From contig NZ_JAGHZS010000001.1 in assembly GCF_017745275.1 (NCBI RefSeq), positions 372,001 to 436,000 of the forward strand: a DNA stretch of 64,000 bases, given 5' to 3'. This stretch comes from Chitinophaga sp. GTDB taxonomy: Bacteria > Bacteroidota > Bacteroidia > Chitinophagales > Chitinophagaceae. The position numbers were made by a program, and so were the translations under genes. Shown here one piece after another: positions 49,501-57,364 of this stretch; the stretch's first letter is position 1; each line of letters opens with the position of its first letter. The notes under the pieces are model-generated. The model worked only from the letters and a program-made list of their open reading frames with translations. It searched no databases and had not been told where the DNA came from.

Positions 49501-49850
49501 TTTCTAATATGCCTACAAGTGTATTAGACAGATGGCAGAAACCTGGCGATAAAAATCCAATTCAGAGATTTAATTCTGATGACGCTTTATTTGTCAACTG
49601 GGCAAACACTCTATTAAGTGATAAAGCATGGGCTGATGCATCCTATATTCGATTAAAGAACATATCTCTTTCATGGCAAATGCCAACTTCCTGGCGGGAA
49701 AAGCTTCATCTTAATGGTTGCCAATTGTTTATACACTGTCAGAACCTTCTAACTTTTACAAAATATATAGGTTTAGATCCTGAAACCACAAATGTAAGCG
49801 TACTTCCACCATTACGAGTGGTAGCCATCGGTGGAAAGATTTCCTTATAA
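46509..49850 (+). CDS. SusC/RagA-family TonB-linked outer-membrane protein with STN domain
   Basis: A 1113-aa outer-membrane importer. The signal peptide (about residues 1-30) is followed by an STN domain (about 35-115; MRYVFENIYQQTGLVVKLNN, EVMEFLLSNRKDIKFLL), a carboxypeptidase-regulatory-like domain (VSGRVTDQAGNPLPGVSVTLKY), the SusC signature DETVVIAYGTTTKRKNTGNV, a plug with VDVLKDADATAIYGSRAANGAVLITTK, and a barrel. The STN domain suggests signalling to a FecR, but no FecR/sigma pair is encoded here, so a distant partner is needed. SusD follows after 45 bases and a GH2 enzyme after that: a small polysaccharide utilisation locus. Confidence 0.95.
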   Translation: MKKPITISLVKMLLILTLVIESNTARSFASHNWQMRTVTLTASHVSMRYVFENIYQQTGLVVKLNNSVKDLNDAQIISVNFKQTEIPEVMEFLLSNRKDIKFLLKNKSIIVYKDGATSNQISVYNNPADTSRSIFPVSGRVTDQAGNPLPGVSVTLKYSNKGAITNDDGRFSFPNADKGEIAIFRSIGFLSKEMPIKNNTLLIQLAPYIGKLDETVVIAYGTTTKRKNTGNVGTIKAADIEKQPVNNPILALQGRIPGIFITQTSGLSGAAVNVRIQGENSLQNGNNPLYIVDGIPYTSELLPSMSTNNYGIISNGSPLNFLSSSDIESIDVLKDADATAIYGSRAANGAVLITTKKGKSGKSKLDVNVQNGWGQLTRKMQLLDTKQYLQMRNEAKKNDGQPINPTDYDINGVWDTTKSTDWQKELLGNTAHYTDIQGSISGGNTNTQFLIGGTFHKETTVFPGDFADQKTSFHFNINNTSTNQKFRLQASGSYLVDKNRLPNTDLTNYALTLPPTAPPLFTKDGGLNWVPDASGNSTFYYNPAAYLYNIYKLNTSNLIGNAIVSYEIVPSLDVKTSLGYTRILSDGTIAVSSLSNRPEYNALYNLRSASYSNSGISTWIIEPQLTYVREIKKGRIDALLGTTIQETNSNQVQFYGSGYLSDAVLEDIHSAPQLYVVSSVATQYKYNALFSRLKYTYDDKYIISLNARRDGSSRFGDKNQFHNFGSAALAWIFSGEKFVENALPFISFGKLRGSYGLTGSDQIGEYQFLNLYAPLDQIAVPYQNVLGLSTQNLTNPYLAWEQTKKLQFGLELGLLKDRILFSVNYNHNRSSNQLLSYVLPVFAGFQSVLKNFPATIQNTGWEFSLSTKNISTKNFIWSSDINLTIPQNKLIDFPNLERTAYFTRLKVGQPVMSTKLYHLLGVDPTTGQYQYEDSKGNPTFNPDYVNDRSVFMKTYPDFYGGLQNNFKYKNFELDILFQFVKQKGIGYQYGTSNPGGFLSNMPTSVLDRWQKPGDKNPIQRFNSDDALFVNWANTLLSDKAWADASYIRLKNISLSWQMPTSWREKLHLNGCQLFIHCQNLLTFTKYIGLDPETTNVSVLPPLRVVAIGGKISL

Positions 49851-49895
49851 CAATCGTTCTAAATTTAGGAGAAACTATAATTAGAAAAAAATATT

Positions 49896-51422
49896 ATGAA
49901 AACAGCATTCAATACGCGGTATCCATTTTCGACACGGACAAGTATTCGAATAATATATCAGTCAGGAATCAGAAAAAATCTGCTTCTCAAACCTATCATA
50001 TTTGTACTTATTATAAGTTTATGTGCATGCAAAAAATTAGTTAGTATTGACCCTCCAATTACCAGTACAAATGGTATTAATGTATATAATTCAGATGCAA
50101 CCGCATCCGCCGTGCTTATTGGTATCTATACAAAAATGACATCTGGATTACGAGGTGGTGGACTTACATCACTGACACTGTTCCCTGGATTATCTGCTGA
50201 TGAATTGATTCTTTTCGGCGGAGCCAATAGCGGCGCCAGACAATATATCCCCTACTATCAAAACAGGCTCACTAGGTCAACAACCGGAGCAATGGACTTC
50301 ACGTATAACATCTATCCTATTTTATATATCACCAATGCAGCCATTGAAGGTATTAGCAGCTCTACATCTTTAACACCCAAGGTAAAAAAGCAATTATTGG
50401 GAGAAGCTAAGTTTATGAGAGCGTTTTGCAATTTCTATCTTACAAATTTATATGGTGATATTCCTTTGGCAATTACTACAGACTATACAATAAATGCTGT
50501 ATTAGCTAGATCCTCCCAACAAAAGGTGTATCAACAAATCGTTAGTGATCTGGAAGATGCACAAGCTCTGTTAACGGATAACTACATTGCCGGCAATTCA
50601 ACCAGCATTACAACTGAAAGGGTAAGGCCCAATAAATGGGCTGCCACCGCCTTATTGGCTAGAACCTACCTGTTTATGGGAGATTGGGTAAATGCTGAAA
50701 AACAATCCACCTTAGTTATCAGCAACTCAGTGCAATATAATCTTGATAGCCTGAATAACGCTTTTCTAAGAAATAGTATGGAGACAATATGGTCGTTGCA
50801 ACCAACTCTTGATCCAACGGCCATTCCAAATACTGAAGATGCTAACCTTTTCATTCTACCGTCTACCGGACCGACTCTCGCTATGAACTATCCTGTATAT
50901 TTAAGTAATAACGTAATAAATAGCTTCGAAAAAGGAGATCAACGGAAAAATAACTGGATAGACAGTGTTGTTGTAAAAGCAGATAACACTACAAGCAATA
51001 CCTATTATTATGCTTATAAATATAAACTCAGCGAGGGAAATATTGCTGTTAATGAATATACTATAGTACTACGCCTGGCTGAACAATATCTTATCCGTTC
51101 TGAAGCCAGAGCGCAGCAATCCAATACTAGCGGAGCGGCAGACGACTTAAACTTAATCCGTAAAAGAGCAGGACTATCCAAAACCACTGCTAATTCCAAA
51201 GAAACGCTACTGGATGCTATCCTACATGAAAGGCAAGTTGAGCTCTTTACTGAGTGGGGACACCGTTGGTTCGACCTCAAGCGGACGCATAAAATTGATG
51301 AAGTAATGAGTATTGTCACTCCACAAAAAGGTGGCACCTGGAATAACAATTGGCAATTGTATCCATTTAGAGATCTGGAGTTAGCAAGTGATCCTAATCT
51401 CGTTCAAAATCCTGGGTATTAA
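49896..51422 (+). CDS. SusD/RagB-family surface lipoprotein
   Basis: A 508-aa lipoprotein and partner of the SusC just upstream. The hydrophobic signal segment (about residues 30-46) ends in LCAC, the probable lipobox. About 30 polar residues precede it, longer than usual, and no in-frame Met offers a shorter start, so the N-terminus is uncertain. The SusD fold is supported by AATALLARTYLFMGDWVNAEKQ, RLAEQYLIRSEARAQ and the C-terminal HERQVELFTEWGHRWFDLKRT. It probably binds an oligosaccharide that the GH2 enzyme trims. The coding sequence is AT-rich like its neighbours. Confidence 0.93.
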   Translation: MKTAFNTRYPFSTRTSIRIIYQSGIRKNLLLKPIIFVLIISLCACKKLVSIDPPITSTNGINVYNSDATASAVLIGIYTKMTSGLRGGGLTSLTLFPGLSADELILFGGANSGARQYIPYYQNRLTRSTTGAMDFTYNIYPILYITNAAIEGISSSTSLTPKVKKQLLGEAKFMRAFCNFYLTNLYGDIPLAITTDYTINAVLARSSQQKVYQQIVSDLEDAQALLTDNYIAGNSTSITTERVRPNKWAATALLARTYLFMGDWVNAEKQSTLVISNSVQYNLDSLNNAFLRNSMETIWSLQPTLDPTAIPNTEDANLFILPSTGPTLAMNYPVYLSNNVINSFEKGDQRKNNWIDSVVVKADNTTSNTYYYAYKYKLSEGNIAVNEYTIVLRLAEQYLIRSEARAQQSNTSGAADDLNLIRKRAGLSKTTANSKETLLDAILHERQVELFTEWGHRWFDLKRTHKIDEVMSIVTPQKGGTWNNNWQLYPFRDLELASDPNLVQNPGY

Positions 51423-51497
51423 AAAGAGAGGCTTCTTTGGAAAAATTCACCTTCATTTCTATTTCGTTATCCAAATAATAAGAACAAAAATAAGAAA

Positions 51498-54221
51498 ATG
51501 ACTAAAAATAATTTAACATGTTTGGCATTTGCGCTCTCGATATCGACTTATGTCAATGCACAAAGTCCTCAAAATATACCTGTCAGCAACTCAGACGCAG
51601 GAAGATATAAAATGCAACCCATCCATTTACAGTCCAGATGGGCTAAAGATGTTAACCCCAACAATGCATTAAAAGAATATCCACGTCCACAAATGATTCG
51701 TAGTAACTGGGAAAATTTAAATGGCTTATGGCAATATGCCATTACCGATTTAAGTGAAAGTAAACCCATTAATTATTCTGGATACATACTAGTTCCATAT
51801 CCTGTTGAATCCGCATTATCGGGTGTACAAAAAAAATTAATGCCCAATAATTTATTATGGTATAAAAGGTCTATTTCCAAACCTAAGCTAAACTCTGACG
51901 AGCGATTATTCTTGCACTTTGATGCCGTAGATTGGAAAGCGACTATTTACGTTAATGGAAAGGAAATCGGGGAACATACCGGAGGATATCAAAATTTCTC
52001 CTTTGACATTACTGACTACTTAAAGTCTGGACAAAACGAACTAATCGTAAAAGTTTTCGACCCAACAGACATGGGCCCTAATCCTCATGGGAAGCAGGTA
52101 CTTCGTCCTGCAAATATTTATTATACTCCCTCAAGTGGTATATGGCAAACAGTCTGGCTAGAAACTGTCCCAGCTAAACATATTATCGGTTTCAAAACAA
52201 CTCCTGACATTGACAAAGAAGAGCTTACAATTGATATCAACACCACACCTCAGTCCTCAAACTTAATGCTGGAGGTTTCTGCATTGAAAAATGGGAAAGT
52301 AGTAAGTGTACAAAAACAACCTATCTCAGGTTCAAAAGGGGTTGATAAAAATACAACATCGATGTCTCTAAAAATTCATACTCCGGATTTATGGTCGCCT
52401 GATAACCCATTTCTCTATGACCTTTCTATAAAATTGCTTAAAGGGAATACTGTTATTGATAAAGTAACAAGTTATTTCGGAATGCGAAAAATCGATATTC
52501 AAAAAGATGAAAAAGGAGCAGACCGAATTTTCCTCAATAATAAATACACCTATAACCTAGGGGTACTTGATCAGGGATTTTGGCCTGAAGGCTTATATAC
52601 AGCGCCTACAGACGAAGCATTGGCTTTTGATATTAAAGCAATGAAATCTATGGGATTTAACACCATCCGAAAGCATATAAAAATAGAACCTAATAGATGG
52701 TATTACCATGCGGACAAAATTGGTGTATTAGTATGGCAGGACTTCGTAAATCCTCCACATGGACTTCCGGAAGGATCCAGAGAGATTTTTGAAAAAGAAG
52801 CTATGGAGACAATGGACCAATTGCACAACTACCCATCCGTTATCACCTGGGTTCTTTTCAATGAAAGATGGGGAGCATATGATCAAAAAAGACTGACAGA
52901 GTGGGTAAAGAAATATGATCCCAGCCGGATAGTAAATGGGCACTCTGGAGAATTATTATATGTGAATGATGAATTAAGGGAACCCGCTGATTCACCTTGG
53001 GTAAATAGCGACTTAACTGATGTTCACTCTTACCCTGATCCCAGAAACGCACCTGGACAACCCGGAAAAGCCAGGGTACTTGGCGAATTCGGAGGCGTTG
53101 GGGTATCAGTTCCTGGTCATCAATGGGACGACATGCAAGGATGGGGCTATGTACAGGTTCCGCCGTCAGAACTAAAAAAACGGTATACTCATATGATGAG
53201 TGATTTAAAAAAATTAGAATCTGAGGGTCTAAGTGGTTCGATATACACTGAACCATACGATGTTGAGGGAGAAGAAAATGGACTACTCACTTACGATAGA
53301 GAGATAGTTAAAATACCTGTTAGTGAAATTCGTGAGATCAACAATAACATAGTTCCTCAAATATCTGCAGGATTAGATCCAAAATTCTTTATCGCGGAAA
53401 ACATAAATACTAAAGACAATGATGACAGATACACCGAACTGCTGCTCTCTTACGAAAAAGGCAAACGTGACTCTGTCTTTCTTAGACGATTACTGTTAAT
53501 GGCTGCCCGAAAGAAGGACCAGGTCCATATAACAAATATCGGCAGAGAATATATTAATCAATTGATTGATCCATACTCAAAAGAGAATCTGACTTTCATT
53601 AATCAAATCACCAGAACAACTAAGGATAAAGGGTTTGAAATGCTCATGTCCAATTCCGAAAAAGTTGACGCTGTTCTAGGTGAAAATACATCAATCTATA
53701 AGTTAAAGGCCATTATAAGCGCGGATGACTTGAACCCATATATGGCAGCTAACTACTATACTCCAAATTGGGATAGTTTACAACAAGCATTTCAAACCAA
53801 ATATGGAACAGTTGGTGAAGAACTAATACTTGGAAAACGTATGTATTACTACGGAACTGTAACAAAGGATTGGAAGAATTATGGAAAATATTTCGTTTTG
53901 TATTTCGAAAAAGCACTACACCATCCTGACTTCATGATCAATAATGTTGCCTGGGCTTTATTTGAAAACGTAAACGATCCAAAAATACTTTCTTATGGAG
54001 CAGAAGTAATGAAATACTGTATAGAAACATGGGACAAACAAGCACCCGATGCATTTGACACCTATGCTAATTTGCTTCATAAGAGCAATCAATCAGGTGA
54101 GGCAATTAAATGGGAAGAAAAGGCACTTCAAATGAAGAAAGGAGCACCAGACGAAAAAGTCTACGCCGAAACTCTCCAAAAAATGAAATCCGGCCAGCCA
54201 ACCTGGCCTACAAATAACTAA
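51498..54221 (+). CDS. GH2 glycoside hydrolase with unusual TPR-like C-terminal region
   Basis: A 907-aa secreted enzyme with a signal peptide ending VNAQ. A GH2 sugar-binding jelly roll (about 60-240), an immunoglobulin-like domain (to about 340) and a TIM barrel (to about 615) follow. The general acid/base is E456 in LFNERWG and the nucleophile is probably E530 in GEFGG. From about residue 620 the sequence is not GH2-like: it is helical and TPR-like (NNVAWALFENVNDPK, TYANLLHKSNQSGEAIKWEEKAL), as in the tails of Bacteroidota thioredoxin-family proteins, but without a thioredoxin motif. This looks like a domain fusion. Beta-galactosidase and beta-glucuronidase are both possible activities. 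Confidence 0.9.
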   Translation: MTKNNLTCLAFALSISTYVNAQSPQNIPVSNSDAGRYKMQPIHLQSRWAKDVNPNNALKEYPRPQMIRSNWENLNGLWQYAITDLSESKPINYSGYILVPYPVESALSGVQKKLMPNNLLWYKRSISKPKLNSDERLFLHFDAVDWKATIYVNGKEIGEHTGGYQNFSFDITDYLKSGQNELIVKVFDPTDMGPNPHGKQVLRPANIYYTPSSGIWQTVWLETVPAKHIIGFKTTPDIDKEELTIDINTTPQSSNLMLEVSALKNGKVVSVQKQPISGSKGVDKNTTSMSLKIHTPDLWSPDNPFLYDLSIKLLKGNTVIDKVTSYFGMRKIDIQKDEKGADRIFLNNKYTYNLGVLDQGFWPEGLYTAPTDEALAFDIKAMKSMGFNTIRKHIKIEPNRWYYHADKIGVLVWQDFVNPPHGLPEGSREIFEKEAMETMDQLHNYPSVITWVLFNERWGAYDQKRLTEWVKKYDPSRIVNGHSGELLYVNDELREPADSPWVNSDLTDVHSYPDPRNAPGQPGKARVLGEFGGVGVSVPGHQWDDMQGWGYVQVPPSELKKRYTHMMSDLKKLESEGLSGSIYTEPYDVEGEENGLLTYDREIVKIPVSEIREINNNIVPQISAGLDPKFFIAENINTKDNDDRYTELLLSYEKGKRDSVFLRRLLLMAARKKDQVHITNIGREYINQLIDPYSKENLTFINQITRTTKDKGFEMLMSNSEKVDAVLGENTSIYKLKAIISADDLNPYMAANYYTPNWDSLQQAFQTKYGTVGEELILGKRMYYYGTVTKDWKNYGKYFVLYFEKALHHPDFMINNVAWALFENVNDPKILSYGAEVMKYCIETWDKQAPDAFDTYANLLHKSNQSGEAIKWEEKALQMKKGAPDEKVYAETLQKMKSGQPTWPTNN

Positions 54222-54235
54222 ACACATTACGCGGT

Positions 54236-54266
54236 ACATGTGGGCGGATTGGTTTACGCCCCATGT
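54236..54266 (+). repeat. Hairpin downstream of the GH2 gene
   Basis: ACATG-T-GGGCG (54236-54246) pairs with CGCCCCATGT (54257-54266) around a 10-nt loop with one bulged base. It starts 14 bases after the GH2 stop codon. No clear T-tract follows, so it is a possible, not certain, terminator. Confidence 0.4.
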
Positions 54267-54361
54267 GCACTCATATGGGAACGTCGCTAATAGTCTTATT
54301 GGTGACCTTTTTATTAAAATGATCAAAAAATTTAAAATATGATCCTTCCCCTTCTGGCGGT

Positions 54362-54562
54362 TCAAAATTTTTCAAAAAAACCTTTTAGAAATATAGTACT
54401 ATCAGAATTACGCCCGTGTATTATTAATGTACCGCCTTTTAAAAGGAAAGGAAAGGGCCCATCTCGAGCATAACCGTTAAAAGACACATTTTTATAGTAC
54501 GATCCAAATATTACTCGTGTATTATTAATACCACCAGGATAACCATTAAAAGACAGACTCAA
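54362..54562 (-). pseudogene. Short repeat-protein remnant
   Basis: A 66-codon open frame (TTG start only; the frame is open upstream to a stop at 54617-54619 and has no ATG). It contains two copies of an SFNGY...(N)NTRVIFGS-like unit typical of solenoid repeat proteins. On the DNA level the two copies are visible as repeats at 54393-54487 and 54494-54556 (ATAGTAC, CGTGTATTATTAAT and ATAACC(G/A)TTAAAAGACA blocks). The lack of a proper start and the small size suggest the leftover 3' end of a larger gene. The family is not recognised. Confidence 0.35.
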
Positions 54563-54683
54563 AGAAACAATACTGACAGCCGATTGAAATAGTTTGTTAT
54601 TATCCTATGAAAACCTATTCAATTAGCCCAGAAGTTGCAGGCACCGGTAAACAAATATTTAAACAGTTTAAAAACATTGTTTT

Positions 54684-55694
54684 ATGGCAATGCCCAAAAA
54701 TGTAAATCTCCCTGAAAAAATTCTGCGAATCGAAACGGACGACCAAAACTATACGCCGATAGAAGAGATTCCGGAAGAGTATCAACACCTGATCATCCCT
54801 GTTTCGAAAATCTTCTTCACCTCAGACTACGACTTCGACATGGTTTGCCAGGTTATCCGCCTGGGCATTTTTAGCATCTGGATGCACGAAATCTATGCGA
54901 TGGAAGCCATCAAATTATTACCCGTTACCTGCAGGGAAATTGTAGTGCTCCATTTTATGGCCCACGGCTCCCCCAAAGCAGAAATAGCAGATAATGGCGC
55001 CTATCCGTTGAATGGCAAGGAAGTGAACATGTTTAAATTAAATGCCCGGTTTAATGAAGCCCCTATGAAAAGAGGCGATGAAATGATCAGCTTCCACATC
55101 AACGTACTACCGGCAGATTTACCTAAACTGGCTGAAATACATCCTGACCTGGCACAACTGGCAAAGAAAGAACTGATGGCAGGCAGCGGACCATTACAAA
55201 ACAGACCTTATAAACTCAACCTGGTATGTAATTACCTGATCAAACAATTTATAGATTGTAAATATATTGGAGTAGCGGCAGAGAAACTCCTTTACAGATG
55301 CTGCGTAGACCTGTTTATCAACTTCGCTAACCAGGATAAAATCGCTCATCTTCCCAATGCGTATAATGCTGATGAGATAGATAATATCCTGAAAAAAGTG
55401 GTAGAATACATCAACACACATACAGATGACGAATTTAACCTGGCCAAAATCGCTTACATCTTTGACGTAAACGCGAAAGCTTTATATGCCGGCTTCGAAA
55501 ATACTTATCATATTACGATGGAAGCATTCGACAGGCAATGTAAAATGTTATACGCCTTTCATTCGGCCGTGACAACGAAAGCCGAGGCCAAAGATATCGC
55601 CAGGTCGATTGCCATGAGAAGCACCGCAGAATTTATTCGAGTATTTGAATCATATTTTAACTGTTCCTTCATCACCGTTCGTAATGCCCAATGA
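54684..55694 (+). CDS. Divergent AraC-like transcription regulator
   Basis: A 336-aa cytoplasmic protein. The C-terminal 100 residues resemble an AraC helix-turn-helix region (ILKKVVEYINTHTDDEFNLAKIAYIFDVNAKALYAGFENTYHITMEAF, then a second half RSTAEFIRVFESYFNCSF). The first half is degenerate: the usual G-x-S-x-x-x-L-x-x-x-F recognition pattern is only partly kept. The N-terminal 230 residues have no clear cupin motif. ATG at codon 1 is used; codon 3 is also a Met. Base composition returns to the GC-richer type here, which marks the right edge of the AT-rich region. It has its own terminator and is probably a single-gene unit. Target unknown. Confidence 0.7.
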   Translation: MAMPKNVNLPEKILRIETDDQNYTPIEEIPEEYQHLIIPVSKIFFTSDYDFDMVCQVIRLGIFSIWMHEIYAMEAIKLLPVTCREIVVLHFMAHGSPKAEIADNGAYPLNGKEVNMFKLNARFNEAPMKRGDEMISFHINVLPADLPKLAEIHPDLAQLAKKELMAGSGPLQNRPYKLNLVCNYLIKQFIDCKYIGVAAEKLLYRCCVDLFINFANQDKIAHLPNAYNADEIDNILKKVVEYINTHTDDEFNLAKIAYIFDVNAKALYAGFENTYHITMEAFDRQCKMLYAFHSAVTTKAEAKDIARSIAMRSTAEFIRVFESYFNCSFITVRNAQ

Positions 55695-55736
55695 AGTTCA
55701 CTTTAATCACCCCTTGATTTTTTAGGTTGGTGACTC

Positions 55737-55768
55737 GCGGGACTAGTCTTAGTCCCGCTATTTTTTGT
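55737..55768 (+). terminator. Intrinsic terminator after the AraC-like gene
   Basis: A perfect 9-bp stem (GCGGGACTA at 55737-55745 with TAGTCCCGC at 55750-55758) and a 4-nt loop are followed by TATTTTTTG. It lies 42 bases after the stop codon. Confidence 0.92.
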
Positions 55769-55784
55769 CTATCCCTCAAAATAG

Positions 55785-55852
55785 CCCTTGCTTTTTGCCA
55801 TGCAAGAAAGAATCCTTAAATTCCTTTTCTTATTCACCGCAAAAAGCAAGGG
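55785..55852 (+). promoter_or_regulatory. Large inverted repeat just before the SDR start codon
   Basis: A perfect 14-bp inverted repeat (55785-55798 and 55839-55852) encloses a 40-base loop and ends two bases before the ATG at 55855. In RNA it would form a strong hairpin whose right arm covers the ribosome binding region. It could control translation, bind a dimeric regulator, or be a leftover of a small mobile repeat. Confidence 0.6.
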
Positions 55853-55854
55853 TT

Positions 55855-56670
55855 ATGTCTTTTCAGCAACGTACCATCTTTATTACCGGCGCAAGCCGTG
55901 GCATCGGCAAGGCGATTGCACTGCGACTCGCCAGTAAAGGCGCTAATATTATTATTGCCGCCAAAAGTGTAGAAGAAGATCCGCGCCTGGGAGGTACCAT
56001 TTACTCTGCTGCCGAAGAAGTAGAAGCCGCCGGCGGCAAAGCCCTGGCAGTACAGGTAGATATCCGGGAAGAAGCACAAATAGCCCACGCGGTACAACTG
56101 GGAGTAGAAAAATTTGGCGGGATAGATGTGGTGATCAACAACGCCTCCGCTATTCAACTCACCAACACCGAACAAACACCTGCCAAACGGTTCGACCTCA
56201 TGTATGATATCAACGTGCGGGGTACGTTCCTGGTAACACAACACTGCCTCCCCTATCTCAAAAAAGGTAATAACCCACATATCCTCACCTTATCACCACC
56301 CATCAACCTGGATCCCAGGTGGTTTGGCCCACATGTGGCATATACCATCAGCAAATACAATATGAGTATGCTGGCGATGGGATGGGCTGCGGAACTGGCC
56401 CCGCACCACATTGCTTCTAATGCACTGTGGCCTGCCACCACTATTGCCACTGCTGCCGTGAAGAACCTGCTCGGTGGAGATGCCCTGATTAACCGGAGCC
56501 GCACTCCCGAGATACTCGCTGATGCGGTTGAATACATCCTGCAACAACCGGCTTCCTATACCGGGCATACTTTCATTGACGAAGAAGTATTACAGGCTGC
56601 CGGTATTACCAACTTCGATAAATATGCCGTAGTGCCAGGCGGAAAATTACAGAAAGACCTGTTTCTTTGA
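55855..56670 (+). CDS. Short-chain dehydrogenase/reductase (SDR family)
   Basis: A 271-aa NAD(P)-dependent oxidoreductase. The ATG at 55855 (MSFQQRTIFITGAS) is chosen because the Rossmann motif TGASRGIG begins a few residues later; the frame upstream runs through the inverted repeat and is not coding. NNAS is in place, but the catalytic Tyr region reads AYTISKYNMS (Y-x-x-x-K preserved). The sequence GFDLMYDINVRGTF-like segment and the PINLDPRWFGPH loop resemble hydroxysteroid dehydrogenase-like protein 2 (HSDL2) and citronellol dehydrogenase type proteins. The substrate is unknown. It lies alone, between a terminator and a long non-coding region. Confidence 0.88.
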   Translation: MSFQQRTIFITGASRGIGKAIALRLASKGANIIIAAKSVEEDPRLGGTIYSAAEEVEAAGGKALAVQVDIREEAQIAHAVQLGVEKFGGIDVVINNASAIQLTNTEQTPAKRFDLMYDINVRGTFLVTQHCLPYLKKGNNPHILTLSPPINLDPRWFGPHVAYTISKYNMSMLAMGWAAELAPHHIASNALWPATTIATAAVKNLLGGDALINRSRTPEILADAVEYILQQPASYTGHTFIDEEVLQAAGITNFDKYAVVPGGKLQKDLFL

Positions 56671-57364
56671 GGAGCTGGAAGCTTAAAGCACAAAGCTATT
56701 GAAGCAAATGATAATAATGTGACTACACAAATCATCTTTTATCCGGGATAGATAACAATAGAAAATCCCGTTTAGTCAATAGCATCTGCGACAGCAGCTA
56801 ATGGCAACAAACCTGTTTTATAAAAAGATAAGCTGATCTGGAAAGAACTGCCTTTTCCCGTAATTCAACAACTCATTTTTAAAAAATGAGATCAAAAAAA
56901 AGCGGCCCTGGAAAGGGTGGCTTACTTCATACTCTCGTATGTCATCCGCCTTTAATCGAATGACATGTTTGTTAACCCGGAATAAATTTACGACGAGTAT
57001 CTGAAAAAAATCTGTTCAGTTTTGTTCAGTTCATTTTTTCTTGTTCATTCTCATTCATTTTAAAAATCTCCCAAAAACTGATTTTTGAATTGAAAAATTT
57101 CTTATGAAGAATAATCACACAAAGTAATTTTCTACCCAACCAAACATACACACAACAGCCACAACACAACACCATACTAACTTTCAACCATCATAAGTAT
57201 TTCATTATCTATAAAAAAAACTTATCACCACTTCTCTGTTGTAACATATAATACGGATACCTAACTATTATAAACACACCAACACCCCTGATTTAAAAAC
57301 ACAACCACACACAACTTCCCTCCCCGACTGAATCAGGCATTTTCTTTTCCAAACCATTATTTAT
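56671..57364. other. Intergenic region between SDR and rhamnosidase genes
   Basis: The genes converge on this 694-base gap. It contains a hairpin CTCATTTT/AAAATGAG at 56872-56890, a GC-rich hairpin with a T-tract on the minus strand (56893-56922, listed separately) and a strikingly A/C-rich stretch without genes at about 57100-57340. No open frame here looks coding. Confidence 0.5.
56893..56922 (-). terminator. Candidate terminator, minus strand
   Basis: AGCGGCCCT (56901-56909) and AGGGTGGCT (56914-56922) form an 8-of-9 pair stem with a GGAA loop. Read on the minus strand, it is followed directly by eight T residues. It would end transcripts coming from the rhamnosidase operon about 440 bases downstream. 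Confidence 0.55.

Noticed and set aside
54093..54365. Minus-strand open frame of 90 codons overlapping the GH2 3' end
   Set aside because: It is the shadow of the GH2 coding sequence in its first half and reads through the hairpin in the rest.
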